Positions 16,523-25,806 of a DNA stretch of 64,000 nt are shown in pieces. Position 1 is the first letter of the stretch. Each line of letters begins with the position of its first letter. The DNA lies in the NCBI GenBank assembly GCA_964276025.1, contig CAXYDD010000002.1, positions 310,001 to 374,000 on the forward strand. Direction: 5' to 3'. The notes beneath the pieces are model-generated. The model saw nothing but the letters and a program-made list of their open reading frames with translations. It was not told where the DNA came from and ran no database searches. Made by a program: the position numbers and the translations under genes. This DNA comes from Porticoccus sp964276025 (GTDB taxonomy: Bacteria; Pseudomonadota; Gammaproteobacteria; Pseudomonadales; Porticoccaceae).

Positions 16523-18634
16523 TTGGTAACCTCTAAGGTAGCCGAGGCCTTTGGTCAGAAACTCTCCCCATACCTCGAAACAAATCAAGTCTATAGTGTT
16601 CTGCAAGCATATAAATTTGCAGAACAATGTCACGAAGGTCAAATTAGACAGACGGGTGAACCATATATAACCCACCCTCTTGCTGTTGCAACAATTCTCG
16701 CTGAAATGCATCTAGATCATGAGGGGATAATGGCCGCACTTCTTCATGACGTTCTCGAAGATACGCATGTTAATAAAAAGGAACTTAAGGATCTTTTTGG
16801 TAAGACTGTTGCAGATTTAGTCGACGGACTCACTAAGCTCGATGAAATAGAAACAACATCAAGAGCTGAGAGACAGGCAGATAGTTTTCAAAAAATGACT
16901 CTTGCTATGTCAAAAGATGTCAGAGTGATGCTTATAAAGTTAGCTGACAGACTCCATAATATGAGAACCCTAAAGAGCTTAAGCCCAGAAAAACGTCGAA
17001 GAATTGCACGAGAAACCTTAGAAATTTATGCGCCCATAGCACAAAGATTGGGAATCAATAATGTCAGGGTAGAGTTTGAAGAATTAGGTTTTTCATCCAT
17101 GTATCCCGTCCGACATAAAAGAATGATGGAGGCCCTCAAGGCTGCACGTGGACCACGTCGCGAAATCGTCAAAGAAATTAAAGATAGTATTGATATCCGA
17201 CTAGGAAGGGAGTCTATAGCGGCCGAAGTTACTGGTAGAGAAAAACATCTTTGGAGCATCTACCAAAAAATGAAAACAAAGAAAAAATCCTTTCGAGATA
17301 TTATGGATGTTTTTGCCTTTCGTATCGTTGTTGAATCTGTTGACGACTGCTATCGCACGTTAGGTATTATGCACAATCTCTTTAAACCGGTAGCTGGTGA
17401 ATTCAAGGACTATATTGCAATACCTAAGGTCAATGGATATCAATCCCTGCATAATATTCTAATAGGCATGCATGGTGTGCTAATTGAAATTCAAATTAGA
17501 ACAAAAGATATGGATGATATGGCCAATTATGGTATTGCTGCACACTGGCTTTATAAGTCTCAAGAAGAAGGAAATCCAAGAGCTTATAGATGGATTCAGG
17601 GTTTATTAGAGATACAAAAGCGGGCAGGCGATTCTCTAGAATTTATTGAACATGTTAAAACAGATTTATTTCCAGACGAAGTTTATGTGTTTACAACTCA
17701 AGGTGAAATTATTTCTCTTCCTCAAGGTGCTACGCCAGTTGACTTTGCTTATGCAGTTCACACCGGTCTAGGTAATACCTGTATCGCCTGCAAAAGTAAC
17801 GGTCAATTGATCTCTCTTTCGGAAAGGCTTGAAAGTGGAGTTAGAATTGAGATTATTACAGCTAAAGATGCCCAACCAAATCCATCTTGGCTAAATTTCG
17901 TGGTGACGGCTAAAGCTCGGAGTGGAATTCGGCATTTTCTTAAGCATCAACAGCATGAGGATTCTGTTATCTTAGGGAAAAATCTCCTCGATAGGGCTCT
18001 TGGTAGTTTTGGTACAAACTATAAAAGTATCCGAAAATCATGGATTAAAAGAGCTTTAAAAGAAACGGGCTGCACTAAATTTGAAGACGTGCTGCAACAA
18101 ATTGGTCTAGGTGACAGAATGGCATATGCATTAGCTAATCTCATGGCTCCTCCATCCATGCGAAAAGATACCATACCCGAAAAATTCGAATCACCCATTA
18201 TGATCGATACAAGGGAAGGTTTAGTTATAAACTATGCTCGTTGCTGTCATCCTATACCTGGCGATTCTATATTAGGTCATCTCAGTCCCGGCAAAGGACT
18301 TGTTGTCCATATAGATGTCTGCAAAAACCTTGACGAAATACGTACTAATAAAGAGAAGTGCATACCTCTCAATTGGTCTACTAAAATCAAGGGTGACTTT
18401 GCAGTAGCATTAAAGGTTGAATTAGCATCAGAGAGGGGTATCGTTGCTTCGCTAGCTTCGCGTATTTCAGAGACAGAGGCCTCGATACTAAAAATTCAAA
18501 CAGAAGAAAGGGACGGTTTCTCCATAATTATAGATTTATTAATTGAGGTAAAAAGTCGACTTCATTTGTCTCAAGTCATCAAGCGCATCAGAATTTTAAA
18601 ACAAGTACAACGGGTATACCGAACAACAAGTTAA
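16523..18634 (+). CDS. spoT: Bifunctional (p)ppGpp synthetase/hydrolase of the SpoT type
   Basis: Makes and breaks the alarmone (p)ppGpp. The 703 residues contain the HD hydrolase (His51, HDVLEDT at 75-81, KLADRLHNMRTL), the synthetase (SIYQKMKTKKKSF, FRDIMDVFAFR, the KVNGYQSLH block, EIQIRT), TGS (EVYVFTTQGEIISLP), a zinc-finger-like YARCCHPIPGD and a C-terminal ACT. The hydrolase residues appear intact. The motif usually RxKD reads Glu293-Phe-Lys-Asp296. The start is TTG, with a very strong GGAGGAGG 7 bp upstream. It follows rpoZ; the trmH gene of E. coli is absent and ridA comes next. Confidence 0.96.
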   Translation: MVTSKVAEAFGQKLSPYLETNQVYSVLQAYKFAEQCHEGQIRQTGEPYITHPLAVATILAEMHLDHEGIMAALLHDVLEDTHVNKKELKDLFGKTVADLVDGLTKLDEIETTSRAERQADSFQKMTLAMSKDVRVMLIKLADRLHNMRTLKSLSPEKRRRIARETLEIYAPIAQRLGINNVRVEFEELGFSSMYPVRHKRMMEALKAARGPRREIVKEIKDSIDIRLGRESIAAEVTGREKHLWSIYQKMKTKKKSFRDIMDVFAFRIVVESVDDCYRTLGIMHNLFKPVAGEFKDYIAIPKVNGYQSLHNILIGMHGVLIEIQIRTKDMDDMANYGIAAHWLYKSQEEGNPRAYRWIQGLLEIQKRAGDSLEFIEHVKTDLFPDEVYVFTTQGEIISLPQGATPVDFAYAVHTGLGNTCIACKSNGQLISLSERLESGVRIEIITAKDAQPNPSWLNFVVTAKARSGIRHFLKHQQHEDSVILGKNLLDRALGSFGTNYKSIRKSWIKRALKETGCTKFEDVLQQIGLGDRMAYALANLMAPPSMRKDTIPEKFESPIMIDTREGLVINYARCCHPIPGDSILGHLSPGKGLVVHIDVCKNLDEIRTNKEKCIPLNWSTKIKGDFAVALKVELASERGIVASLASRISETEASILKIQTEERDGFSIIIDLLIEVKSRLHLSQVIKRIRILKQVQRVYRTTS

Positions 18635-18648
18635 TATAGGGCATCCAT

Positions 18649-19032
18649 ATGATTAATAAGGCCATCATAAATACAGAGAAAGCTCCTGCAGCTATTGGAA
18701 CTTACTCGCAAGCAATTAAGGTCAATAATACTGTATATTTATCTGGCCAAATCCCACTTGACCCCAAATCTATGAAGCTGGTGGAAGGTGGGATTGAGTC
18801 TGAAATAAATCAAGTTTTCAGTAATCTGGCTGCTGTATGCCAAGCAGCCGGAGGTGACTTAAAAAATATAGTGAAATTAAACGTGTACCTAACCGACCTG
18901 AGTAATTTTTCTATAGTCAATACTATTATGGCGTCACATTTTCAGGAGCCCTATCCAGCAAGAGCCGCAATTGGTATTAGTAAGCTGCCAAAGGAAGCTG
19001 ATGTAGAAATGGATGCAATTATGGTAATTTAA
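18649..19032 (+). CDS. ridA: RidA-family enamine/imine deaminase
   Basis: Hydrolyses reactive 2-aminoacrylate and related enamines released by PLP enzymes. It has the normal length of 127. It shows GTYSQAIKVNNTVYLSGQIP and the signature YPARAAIGISKLPKEADVEM with the substrate-binding Arg and the conserved Glu. Placement directly after spoT is typical of pseudomonads. Its last 14 bp overlap the 3' end of the convergent SDR-like gene. Confidence 0.96.
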   Translation: MINKAIINTEKAPAAIGTYSQAIKVNNTVYLSGQIPLDPKSMKLVEGGIESEINQVFSNLAAVCQAAGGDLKNIVKLNVYLTDLSNFSIVNTIMASHFQEPYPARAAIGISKLPKEADVEMDAIMVI

Positions 19033-19942
19033 AAGTAGAGTTATGTTCTGACAACAAGGGCGTATACCCTTTTTTAAAATTTGGAAAAATAAAATTATAT
19101 CCACTATCTTTTATTAATTTGTTGCTACATCTTCGATTAACGTTCTTGTTATCTATGTTTTTAACAATTTCATTATTCTCTTTAGTTTTTACTCGCATAT
19201 GCTTAGCCAACCAGCTTTGTATTTCATAAGCCGAAACTGGCTGATTATCAGTTCCAATGTATAGATTAGATATATGTTTTTTTTGTGCATACAGCTCAAG
19301 TATATGGGTTATGATGCCGGCGCAATCTACAACATGAATTCTATTTGTCCAAGATATAGGATACTTAGGTGCAATATTTCCCTCTTTAATATGATTCAAC
19401 AATCTTCCTCGACCTGGACCATATATGCCAGAAAAACGTACTATGACTGACTTCATTAATATACTGTTATCCATGATTAATTCTTCGGAAATGGATTTAA
19501 CTAAATTCTCAGCCTCTAATAGCCTCTTTCCCCTATATGATTTTGCAGAAGCTACTGATGATTCATCCACCCATTCACCACAGGACTGACTATAAACACC
19601 TGTGCTTGATATCCATATAATTAATTGTGGGCGATATGATGTTTTCTTTAGAGTCGATTTCAAAACATTAGCACCAGTGACATAACTATCTAAATACCCT
19701 TGGTCACTCATAGAGTCAGGAGTTAAAGTGACAACAATAACATCAACATTTGAATTATCTAATATAGATAAAAAATTTTTGTTATCACATAGGTCTCCCT
19801 TTATCACTTCTATATCTGATGGTAAAGCAGACGGTTTTCTTCGCATTGCAAGTGTTTGCCAATGATCGTTTAAGCCATTATCAGAAAGCATTCGGATTGT
19901 CCGAACGCCGATATCTCCGCAACCAGCAAACAAGACTTTCAA
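19019..19942 (-). CDS. NAD(P)-binding SDR-like protein of the YeeZ type
   Basis: A 307-residue extended short-chain dehydrogenase-like protein. The N-terminal nucleotide fold has GCGDIGVRTIRML, with GDLCD after the second strand. ISSTGVYSQSCGEWVDE and the following YRGKR correspond to the Ser/Tyr region, and FSGIYGPGRG is typical of epimerase-like SDRs. The C-terminal third (HVVDCAGII and beyond) binds substrate in relatives. The actual substrate is unknown; YeeZ itself is poorly characterised. It is convergent with ridA (14 bp overlap) and divergent from recG across 111 bp. Confidence 0.8.
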   Translation of the reverse strand: MKVLFAGCGDIGVRTIRMLSDNGLNDHWQTLAMRRKPSALPSDIEVIKGDLCDNKNFLSILDNSNVDVIVVTLTPDSMSDQGYLDSYVTGANVLKSTLKKTSYRPQLIIWISSTGVYSQSCGEWVDESSVASAKSYRGKRLLEAENLVKSISEELIMDNSILMKSVIVRFSGIYGPGRGRLLNHIKEGNIAPKYPISWTNRIHVVDCAGIITHILELYAQKKHISNLYIGTDNQPVSAYEIQSWLAKHMRVKTKENNEIVKNIDNKNVNRRCSNKLIKDSGYNFIFPNFKKGYTPLLSEHNSTFKLP

Positions 19943-20053
19943 TTAGCTTTCCTTTTATGATTTATTTTCGCTATTATTATAAATGAAAGATCATAAATAA
20001 CCTTAACTGAATTGTTTCTATAAACCTATTTATCTAGCTGTGATTTACCATAT

Positions 20054-22126
20054 ATGAACAGTCCAAATCTTGACCAACTTCATGTATCGACTCTCAACGG
20101 AGTTGGGGCTAAAATCTCATCAAAATTATCCAAATTAGGGATTTATACCGTACAAGATTTAGTGTTTCATTTACCACTTCGGTATATTGATAGAACACAA
20201 ATATCTCCCATCGGAACACTACAAACCAATCAAGAAGTTGTTATTGAAGGTGAGATCATTGGATCTGAAGTGGTTTACGGTCGACGCAGGAGCTTACTTT
20301 GTCGATTAGAGGATAGAACCGGAAGTATAGGTTTACGTTTCTTTCATTTTAATAATTCTCTTCAGGGATGCTTGAAAAAAAATACTTTTTTAAGATGTTA
20401 TGGTCAAACCAAAATTGGTAGTTCAGGAATCGAGATATACCACCCAGAATATCAATTTATTGACCCGAACAAGCCTGTGTCTCTTCAGGATAATTTGACG
20501 GGTATTTATCCAACTACTCAAGGTATCTCTCAACAAAGAATGAGGAATATAGTGTTACAGGCACTAGTTTTCTTGGATACAGGCAAGCTAGAGGAACTTC
20601 TACCTAATATATTGGAAAAAATACCACTCAAAAACGAACTAAAATTCATTCATCAGCCACCTAGTGATACTCCAATTGAAGAATTGATTAAAGGGGAACA
20701 CCGCGCGCAACAACGCTTAGCTTTTGAAGAGTTACTGGCACACAATCTTAGCTTATTGAAACTTCGCCAATCAATACAACAAAGGGGGGGTCCAATTCTT
20801 AAAAAGAATAATCTACTGTATCAAAGATTCTTAAATTCTTTACCATTTGTACTTACTACTGCACAGAACAGGGTTAGTTTAGAGATTCAAAACGATTTAA
20901 ATAGCTCGATACCCATGCTTCGACTTCTTCAGGGTGATGTTGGATCTGGCAAAACGGTTGTTGCAGCAATAGCAGCACTTCAGTGTATAGCTAATGGAAA
21001 ACAGTGCGCTTTGATGGCCCCTACTGAAATTTTAGCAGAACAACACCTTTCATCTTTTAAGGATTGGTTGAATCCACTTGGAATAAAGTTAGGTTGGCTT
21101 TCAGGAAAAATGAAAGGCAAAGCCAGAATGCAGCAGCTAGATGCCATAAAAGATGGTTCAGCTCAAATCGTTATAGGAACACATGCGCTATTTCAAGATG
21201 AGGTTTGTTTTCACAACCTAGCTTTAACTATTATAGATGAACAACACCGATTTGGTGTACATCAGAGACTTGCCCTAAAAGAAAAAAGGGGTGGTAGCGG
21301 ACAGGTCCCACATCAGCTGACAATGACAGCGACACCAATTCCTAGAACACTAGCTATGACCACATATGCTGACCTAGACTTCTCTATTATTGATGAAAGT
21401 CCCCCCGGTCGTTCACCGGTCAATACAGTTGTTATGTTAGATAAGCATCGGGAGAAAGTGATTGATCGGATACAGTATGCTTGCGCTAATAGCTGTCAAG
21501 CATACTGGATATGTACGCTCATTCAAGAATCAGATATTCTGGAAGCACAGGCAGCTGAGGTAACAGCAAAAGAACTTCACCTATTGCTTCCAAAATTAAA
21601 AATTGGATTAGTGCATGGGAGACAGAAGCCAGATGAGAAATCTTCCACAATTGCAGCCTTCAAGTCTGGAAAAATTCAATTACTAGTTGCTACCACGGTA
21701 GTTGAAGTGGGTGTTGATGTACCAAATGCAAGCTTAATGATAATCGAAAATCCGGAACGGCTCGGGCTTGCACAACTTCACCAACTGAGAGGTAGAGTAG
21801 GGCGCGGAGAAAAAGAAAGTCACTGTGTATTATTATATAGCCCACCTTTATCAAGAAATAGCAGTGAAAGACTAAAAGTTATGAGGCAAACAAATGATGG
21901 ATTTAAAATAGCCGAAATGGATCTTAAGCTTCGTGGAGCAGGGGAGGTTCTTGGAACTAGACAAACAGGTGAAATGTCATTTAGGATCGCAGACTTACAG
22001 AGAGACGCTCACTTAATATCCGAAGTACAAAAAATAGCTCAATTGCTTCTATCTGAATACCCATCAAGCGTTGAACTTCTTATACAAAGGTGGCTTGGTA
22101 GTGACGAACAATATGGACAGGTATAG
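20054..22126 (+). CDS. recG: ATP-dependent DNA helicase RecG
   Basis: Branch-migrating helicase for stalled replication forks. The 690 residues match the E. coli size. The N-terminal wedge domain contains an OB fold (TNQEVVIEGEIIGSEV). Helicase motifs follow: I LQGDVGSGKTVVAA, II IIDEQHRFGVHQR, III MTATPIPRTLAMT, V ATTVVEVGVDVPNAS and VI QLRGRVGRGEKESHC, then the RecG C-terminal DLKLRGAGEVLGTRQTG. It starts with ATG at 20054. ubiC follows after 73 bp. Confidence 0.98.
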   Translation: MNSPNLDQLHVSTLNGVGAKISSKLSKLGIYTVQDLVFHLPLRYIDRTQISPIGTLQTNQEVVIEGEIIGSEVVYGRRRSLLCRLEDRTGSIGLRFFHFNNSLQGCLKKNTFLRCYGQTKIGSSGIEIYHPEYQFIDPNKPVSLQDNLTGIYPTTQGISQQRMRNIVLQALVFLDTGKLEELLPNILEKIPLKNELKFIHQPPSDTPIEELIKGEHRAQQRLAFEELLAHNLSLLKLRQSIQQRGGPILKKNNLLYQRFLNSLPFVLTTAQNRVSLEIQNDLNSSIPMLRLLQGDVGSGKTVVAAIAALQCIANGKQCALMAPTEILAEQHLSSFKDWLNPLGIKLGWLSGKMKGKARMQQLDAIKDGSAQIVIGTHALFQDEVCFHNLALTIIDEQHRFGVHQRLALKEKRGGSGQVPHQLTMTATPIPRTLAMTTYADLDFSIIDESPPGRSPVNTVVMLDKHREKVIDRIQYACANSCQAYWICTLIQESDILEAQAAEVTAKELHLLLPKLKIGLVHGRQKPDEKSSTIAAFKSGKIQLLVATTVVEVGVDVPNASLMIIENPERLGLAQLHQLRGRVGRGEKESHCVLLYSPPLSRNSSERLKVMRQTNDGFKIAEMDLKLRGAGEVLGTRQTGEMSFRIADLQRDAHLISEVQKIAQLLLSEYPSSVELLIQRWLGSDEQYGQV

Positions 22127-22199
22127 TGTGTAATATAAAAAATGTAAATACAGGTTAAAATAGAATTTTGTTGCACAATATATAATTATAGGCAAAACA

Positions 22200-22778
22200 T
22201 TGACTGCTGCTAAAAAATCTAAACAAATATTTATATATGAGCCTAACTGGCAGGCGTATAAAAGAACTCCTAATATCGCTTTTTCAGAGAATATGAGGGA
22301 TTGGCTTCTTGACAGGGGATCCTTAACACGACGGTTAATAAAACTAAGTGGGGGAAATTTTCACGTAAAAGTTCTAAAGCAAAATATCTCTACTCCAACA
22401 TTATCGGAAACTAGGACCTTAAAAATTCCTCTTCGCCAAAAGGCACTCATCAGACAAGTTTTTCTATATTGCCGTAATGAGCCACTGGTTTATGCACGAA
22501 GTGTAATTCCACTAGGAACTCTGACTGGAAAATTAAGATATTTACAGAACCTCCAAAATAGACCACTGGGGGCTCTTTTATTTAAAGATGCGGCTATGGA
22601 GCGGGGGATCATAGATATTGGTTCAACAAAAATTAACCCTCACTCTTATCATAAGTTTGTTACTACAAATAATTCAGAAATATGGGGTCGTCGCTCTTTA
22701 TTTTATATTAATAAAAAACCTCTTTTAGTTAGTGAACAATTTATGCCGGCATTTCAAAGCATCATAGAACACGAGTAA
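22200..22778 (+). CDS. ubiC: Chorismate lyase
   Basis: Removes pyruvate from chorismate to give 4-hydroxybenzoate, the first ubiquinone ring precursor. The family is divergent, but the pattern YARSVIPLGTLTGKL, RPLGALLFKD, WGRRSLFYINKKPLLVSEQFMPA fits UbiC. The last block has the conserved Glu. The start is TTG (LTAAKKS region) with AGG about 10 bp upstream. It is followed by ubiA after 42 bp, the usual ubiC-ubiA pair. Confidence 0.9.
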   Translation: MTAAKKSKQIFIYEPNWQAYKRTPNIAFSENMRDWLLDRGSLTRRLIKLSGGNFHVKVLKQNISTPTLSETRTLKIPLRQKALIRQVFLYCRNEPLVYARSVIPLGTLTGKLRYLQNLQNRPLGALLFKDAAMERGIIDIGSTKINPHSYHKFVTTNNSEIWGRRSLFYINKKPLLVSEQFMPAFQSIIEHE

Positions 22779-22820
22779 TTTTAACGAGATTTTTCAATAA
22801 CTTTCACTATTGATGACTAT

Positions 22821-23702
22821 ATGTATAGTTTAAAAATACAACATTTTAAAGAAAAAATTCCTTTTTATATAAAGCTGACGAGGCTTAATAAACCAGTTGG
22901 AATTTTATTGCTCCTGTGGCCAACTTTGTGGGCTTTATGGCTATCAAGCAATGGAATACCGAGCATAAAAACACTTTTAATTTTTATATTTGGTGTAGTA
23001 ATTATGCGCTCAGCAGGTTGCGTAATTAACGATTTTGCCGACCGAGACATAGATGGCTATGTCAAGCGAACAAATAGTCGCCCTATTCCTAATGAAGAGA
23101 TTAGCCCAACAGAAGCAATTATCATCTTCTTATTTCTTTCAATACTAGCTCTCTCGTTAGTTTCTTTTACAAATACACTAACTTTAAGGCTCTCATTTGC
23201 AGGTGCTTTTTTAGCGTCAATTTATCCATTTATGAAGAGGTACACAAATCTACCTCAGATTTTTTTAGGCGCTGCATTTGCTTGGAGTGTACCTATGTCT
23301 TTTGCAGCTGTGACAAACAAAATAGATGATGGGTCATGGTTCCTATATATGGCAGTTGTTATTTGGGCGGTAACTTATGATACTTTTTATGCTATGGCTG
23401 ATAGGGCAGACGATTTGAAAATTGGTATTAAGTCGACAGCTATACTATTCGGCGAAATGGATTTACGTATCACTGCATGCTTACAATTATTGGTTCTGAT
23501 ACTACTTACTATGACTGGTGAATATTTTGAACGTGGTATATGGTTCTATATATCTTTAGTATGTGTTGCTACTTTGTTCATTTATCAACAATATATAATA
23601 CGTAACAGAGAACCAGTTAATTGCTTAAGTGCTTTTGTTAATAACAACTATGTTGGATTGATTATTTTTATTGGTTTGGTTTTAGACTACCAGTTATCCT
23701 GA
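22821..23702 (+). CDS. ubiA: 4-hydroxybenzoate polyprenyltransferase
   Basis: Inner membrane enzyme that attaches the polyprenyl tail to 4-hydroxybenzoate. It has 293 residues and eight or nine membrane helices. Both Asp-rich motifs are present: NDFADRDIDGYVKRT near residues 72-85 and YDTFYAMADRADDLKIG near 187-203. The N-terminal LTRLNKPVGILLLLWPTLWA is typical. Paired with ubiC; ubiD at 4.7 kb acts next in the pathway. Confidence 0.96.
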   Translation: MYSLKIQHFKEKIPFYIKLTRLNKPVGILLLLWPTLWALWLSSNGIPSIKTLLIFIFGVVIMRSAGCVINDFADRDIDGYVKRTNSRPIPNEEISPTEAIIIFLFLSILALSLVSFTNTLTLRLSFAGAFLASIYPFMKRYTNLPQIFLGAAFAWSVPMSFAAVTNKIDDGSWFLYMAVVIWAVTYDTFYAMADRADDLKIGIKSTAILFGEMDLRITACLQLLVLILLTMTGEYFERGIWFYISLVCVATLFIYQQYIIRNREPVNCLSAFVNNNYVGLIIFIGLVLDYQLS

Positions 23703-23778
23703 TAAAAAATTAACGATAGTAATTCTTTCTGACGGAAGACATCAAGTAATGCTACGAAAAATTTAGAGTGGTTATACT

Positions 23779-24489
23779 ATGAGTGATAAAACTATCTTAG
23801 TTGTAGATGACGAATCTTCGATACGCGAGATGATTACAACATCACTTGAAATTGAAGGTTTTAGTGTTTTGCAAGCCGAAAATGCTAAGAATGCTCACGT
23901 AATGATTTTAGATAAAAAGCCAGATTTAATTCTGCTGGATTGGATGATGCCAGAAACTTCAGGAATTGAGCTTATGAGGCGCCTAAAAAGAGATGAAATA
24001 ACAAAAGATATTCCAATTATAATGCTCACTGCTCGAATCACAGAAGATAATATGGTGCAAGGGCTAGAATCAGGAGCTGATGACTACATATCGAAACCAT
24101 TCTCACCAAAAAACCTAAACGCTCGGATCAAAGCAATATTGAGACGTTTTGAAACTGAAGATGCTGAGCAGATAATAGAGGTCGATCAATTAAAATTTGA
24201 TCCCATCAGTCACCTTGTCACTATATCTGATGAAGTCATCAATCTTGGACCTACAGAATTTAAATTATTAAAATTTTTTTTAATGCACCAGAACAGAGTA
24301 TATTCACGTGACCAAATAATAGACCATGTATGGGGGCAAAATATATATGTGGATGAGCGCACAATTGATGTACATATCAGGCGACTTCGTAAAGCGATCA
24401 TGGTTGATAAGCATGATCGCTTAATACAGACTATTAGGGGTTCAGGTTATCGCTTTTCTTCTAATATCACCGAACAAAGTGAGGATTAA
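23779..24489 (+). CDS. phoB: Phosphate regulon response regulator
   Basis: OmpR-family response regulator for phosphate starvation. The receiver domain has Asp10-Asp11, the phosphoacceptor Asp54 in LLDWMMPE, and a Lys in the ISKPFSP turn. The C-terminal winged helix (FKLLKFFLMHQNRVYSRDQI, RTIDVHIRRLRKAI) recognises Pho boxes. A clear Pho box is in front of pstS 11 kb away; I see none in the 76 bp before phoB. phoR starts 3 bp after its stop. Confidence 0.96.
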   Translation: MSDKTILVVDDESSIREMITTSLEIEGFSVLQAENAKNAHVMILDKKPDLILLDWMMPETSGIELMRRLKRDEITKDIPIIMLTARITEDNMVQGLESGADDYISKPFSPKNLNARIKAILRRFETEDAEQIIEVDQLKFDPISHLVTISDEVINLGPTEFKLLKFFLMHQNRVYSRDQIIDHVWGQNIYVDERTIDVHIRRLRKAIMVDKHDRLIQTIRGSGYRFSSNITEQSED

Positions 24490-24492
24490 ATT

Positions 24493-25803
24493 TTGCATAG
24501 AGGACTGGAAACAGAAATACAATTAATCTCACTATTGTCTCTTCTAGCATTAATTATTGGACTTGCGACTGGCTACTTACTATACACAATATTGATAGTT
24601 TTTTTTCTATATATTATTTGGGTATTTTTGAATTTCTTAAAAGTTTATAAATGGATCGAGGGGGGCTGTAAGTTGGTACCTCCAGATGTAACTGGTATTT
24701 CGGCAGATATGGCAAACAGCTTGTATCGTATGCAACAAAAAAACGAAAGAGCTGATAGAAGGCGTAAAAATCTATCTGATCGAGTTGGCCAGGTAACCTC
24801 TGCGCTTCCAGACGCTATCATAACTCTTTCACCTGAGAGGATGTTAAGGTGGTGGAATCCCTCGGCTATAAAAATACTAGGCTTTAAAGACAATGATAAA
24901 GGTCAATCTATAGTCAATATAGTACGTGACCCAAGATTTGTAGCCTTTATTGAAAAGCCAAATCTCTCAACACAACTTGAGTTGAAGGCAGCACATGATC
25001 CAAGCAGAACTGTTATGTTCAGTGCTACTACATTTGGCGAAGGCGAGATAATTTTGGTTGCGCGAGACATAACTCGGCTTAAACATTTGGAACAAATGCG
25101 ACAAGATTTCTTAGCAAATATTTCTCATGAGTTGCGAACGCCGCTAACAGTTTTGTCGGGCTATACAGAAACTCTAATGGATAATACAAAGAGTGTTCCA
25201 GATACTTGGGTTAAAGCGTTATCACAAATACAAGAGCAAACGAATCGGATGATTTATCTAGCTGATGATTTAGTGATGCTCTCACAACTTGAATCAACAA
25301 CCGTACCTGTTCCGAAAACACCCATTGATTTGGAAAAATTGCTATTACAGATTTCTAGTGACGCTAAAATTGTCAGTGAGAATATTTTTCCTGGGAAGCC
25401 AAATATAATTTCACTTGATTTAGAGCAAGATATTCAGCTCACGGGTGACCAGAAAGAGCTATATAGTGCATTTTCCAATTTAATATTAAACGCTATCAAG
25501 CACAATCCTATTGGAACATCAGTTAGTATAAGGGCCTATCATGCAAATAACTCTGTTGTAGTAGAAATTTCTGATGACGGTTGCGGTATAGACTCCCAGC
25601 ACATTTCCAGGCTAACAGAGCGTTTTTATCGCGTTGACCAAAGCCGCTCTTCAGAAACTGGTGGTACTGGACTAGGGCTTGCGATAGTAAAACATATTTT
25701 AATTCGACACGGTGGAGTACTAAAAATAAAAAGTAAACTTCGTCAGGGTACCTCCTTTCAATGTAACTTTTCGACAAAACGTCACTTAAGCGGCAAGAGT
25801 TAG
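24493..25803 (+). CDS. phoR: Phosphate regulon sensor histidine kinase
   Basis: Membrane sensor kinase partner of PhoB. The 436 residues begin with two close membrane helices (about 11-30 and 32-48) and almost no periplasmic loop, as in PhoR. A PAS domain (ALPDAIITLSPERMLRWWNPSA) follows. The HisKA box ISHELRTPLTVLSGY has the phosphorylated His212. The ATPase domain contains NLILNAIKHN, ISDDGCGID and GTGLGLAIVKHI. PhoR normally senses phosphate through PstSCAB and PhoU, all encoded in this window. The start is TTG, 3 bp after phoB. Confidence 0.95.
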   Translation: MHRGLETEIQLISLLSLLALIIGLATGYLLYTILIVFFLYIIWVFLNFLKVYKWIEGGCKLVPPDVTGISADMANSLYRMQQKNERADRRRKNLSDRVGQVTSALPDAIITLSPERMLRWWNPSAIKILGFKDNDKGQSIVNIVRDPRFVAFIEKPNLSTQLELKAAHDPSRTVMFSATTFGEGEIILVARDITRLKHLEQMRQDFLANISHELRTPLTVLSGYTETLMDNTKSVPDTWVKALSQIQEQTNRMIYLADDLVMLSQLESTTVPVPKTPIDLEKLLLQISSDAKIVSENIFPGKPNIISLDLEQDIQLTGDQKELYSAFSNLILNAIKHNPIGTSVSIRAYHANNSVVVEISDDGCGIDSQHISRLTERFYRVDQSRSSETGGTGLGLAIVKHILIRHGGVLKIKSKLRQGTSFQCNFSTKRHLSGKS

Positions 25804-25806
25804 CAC

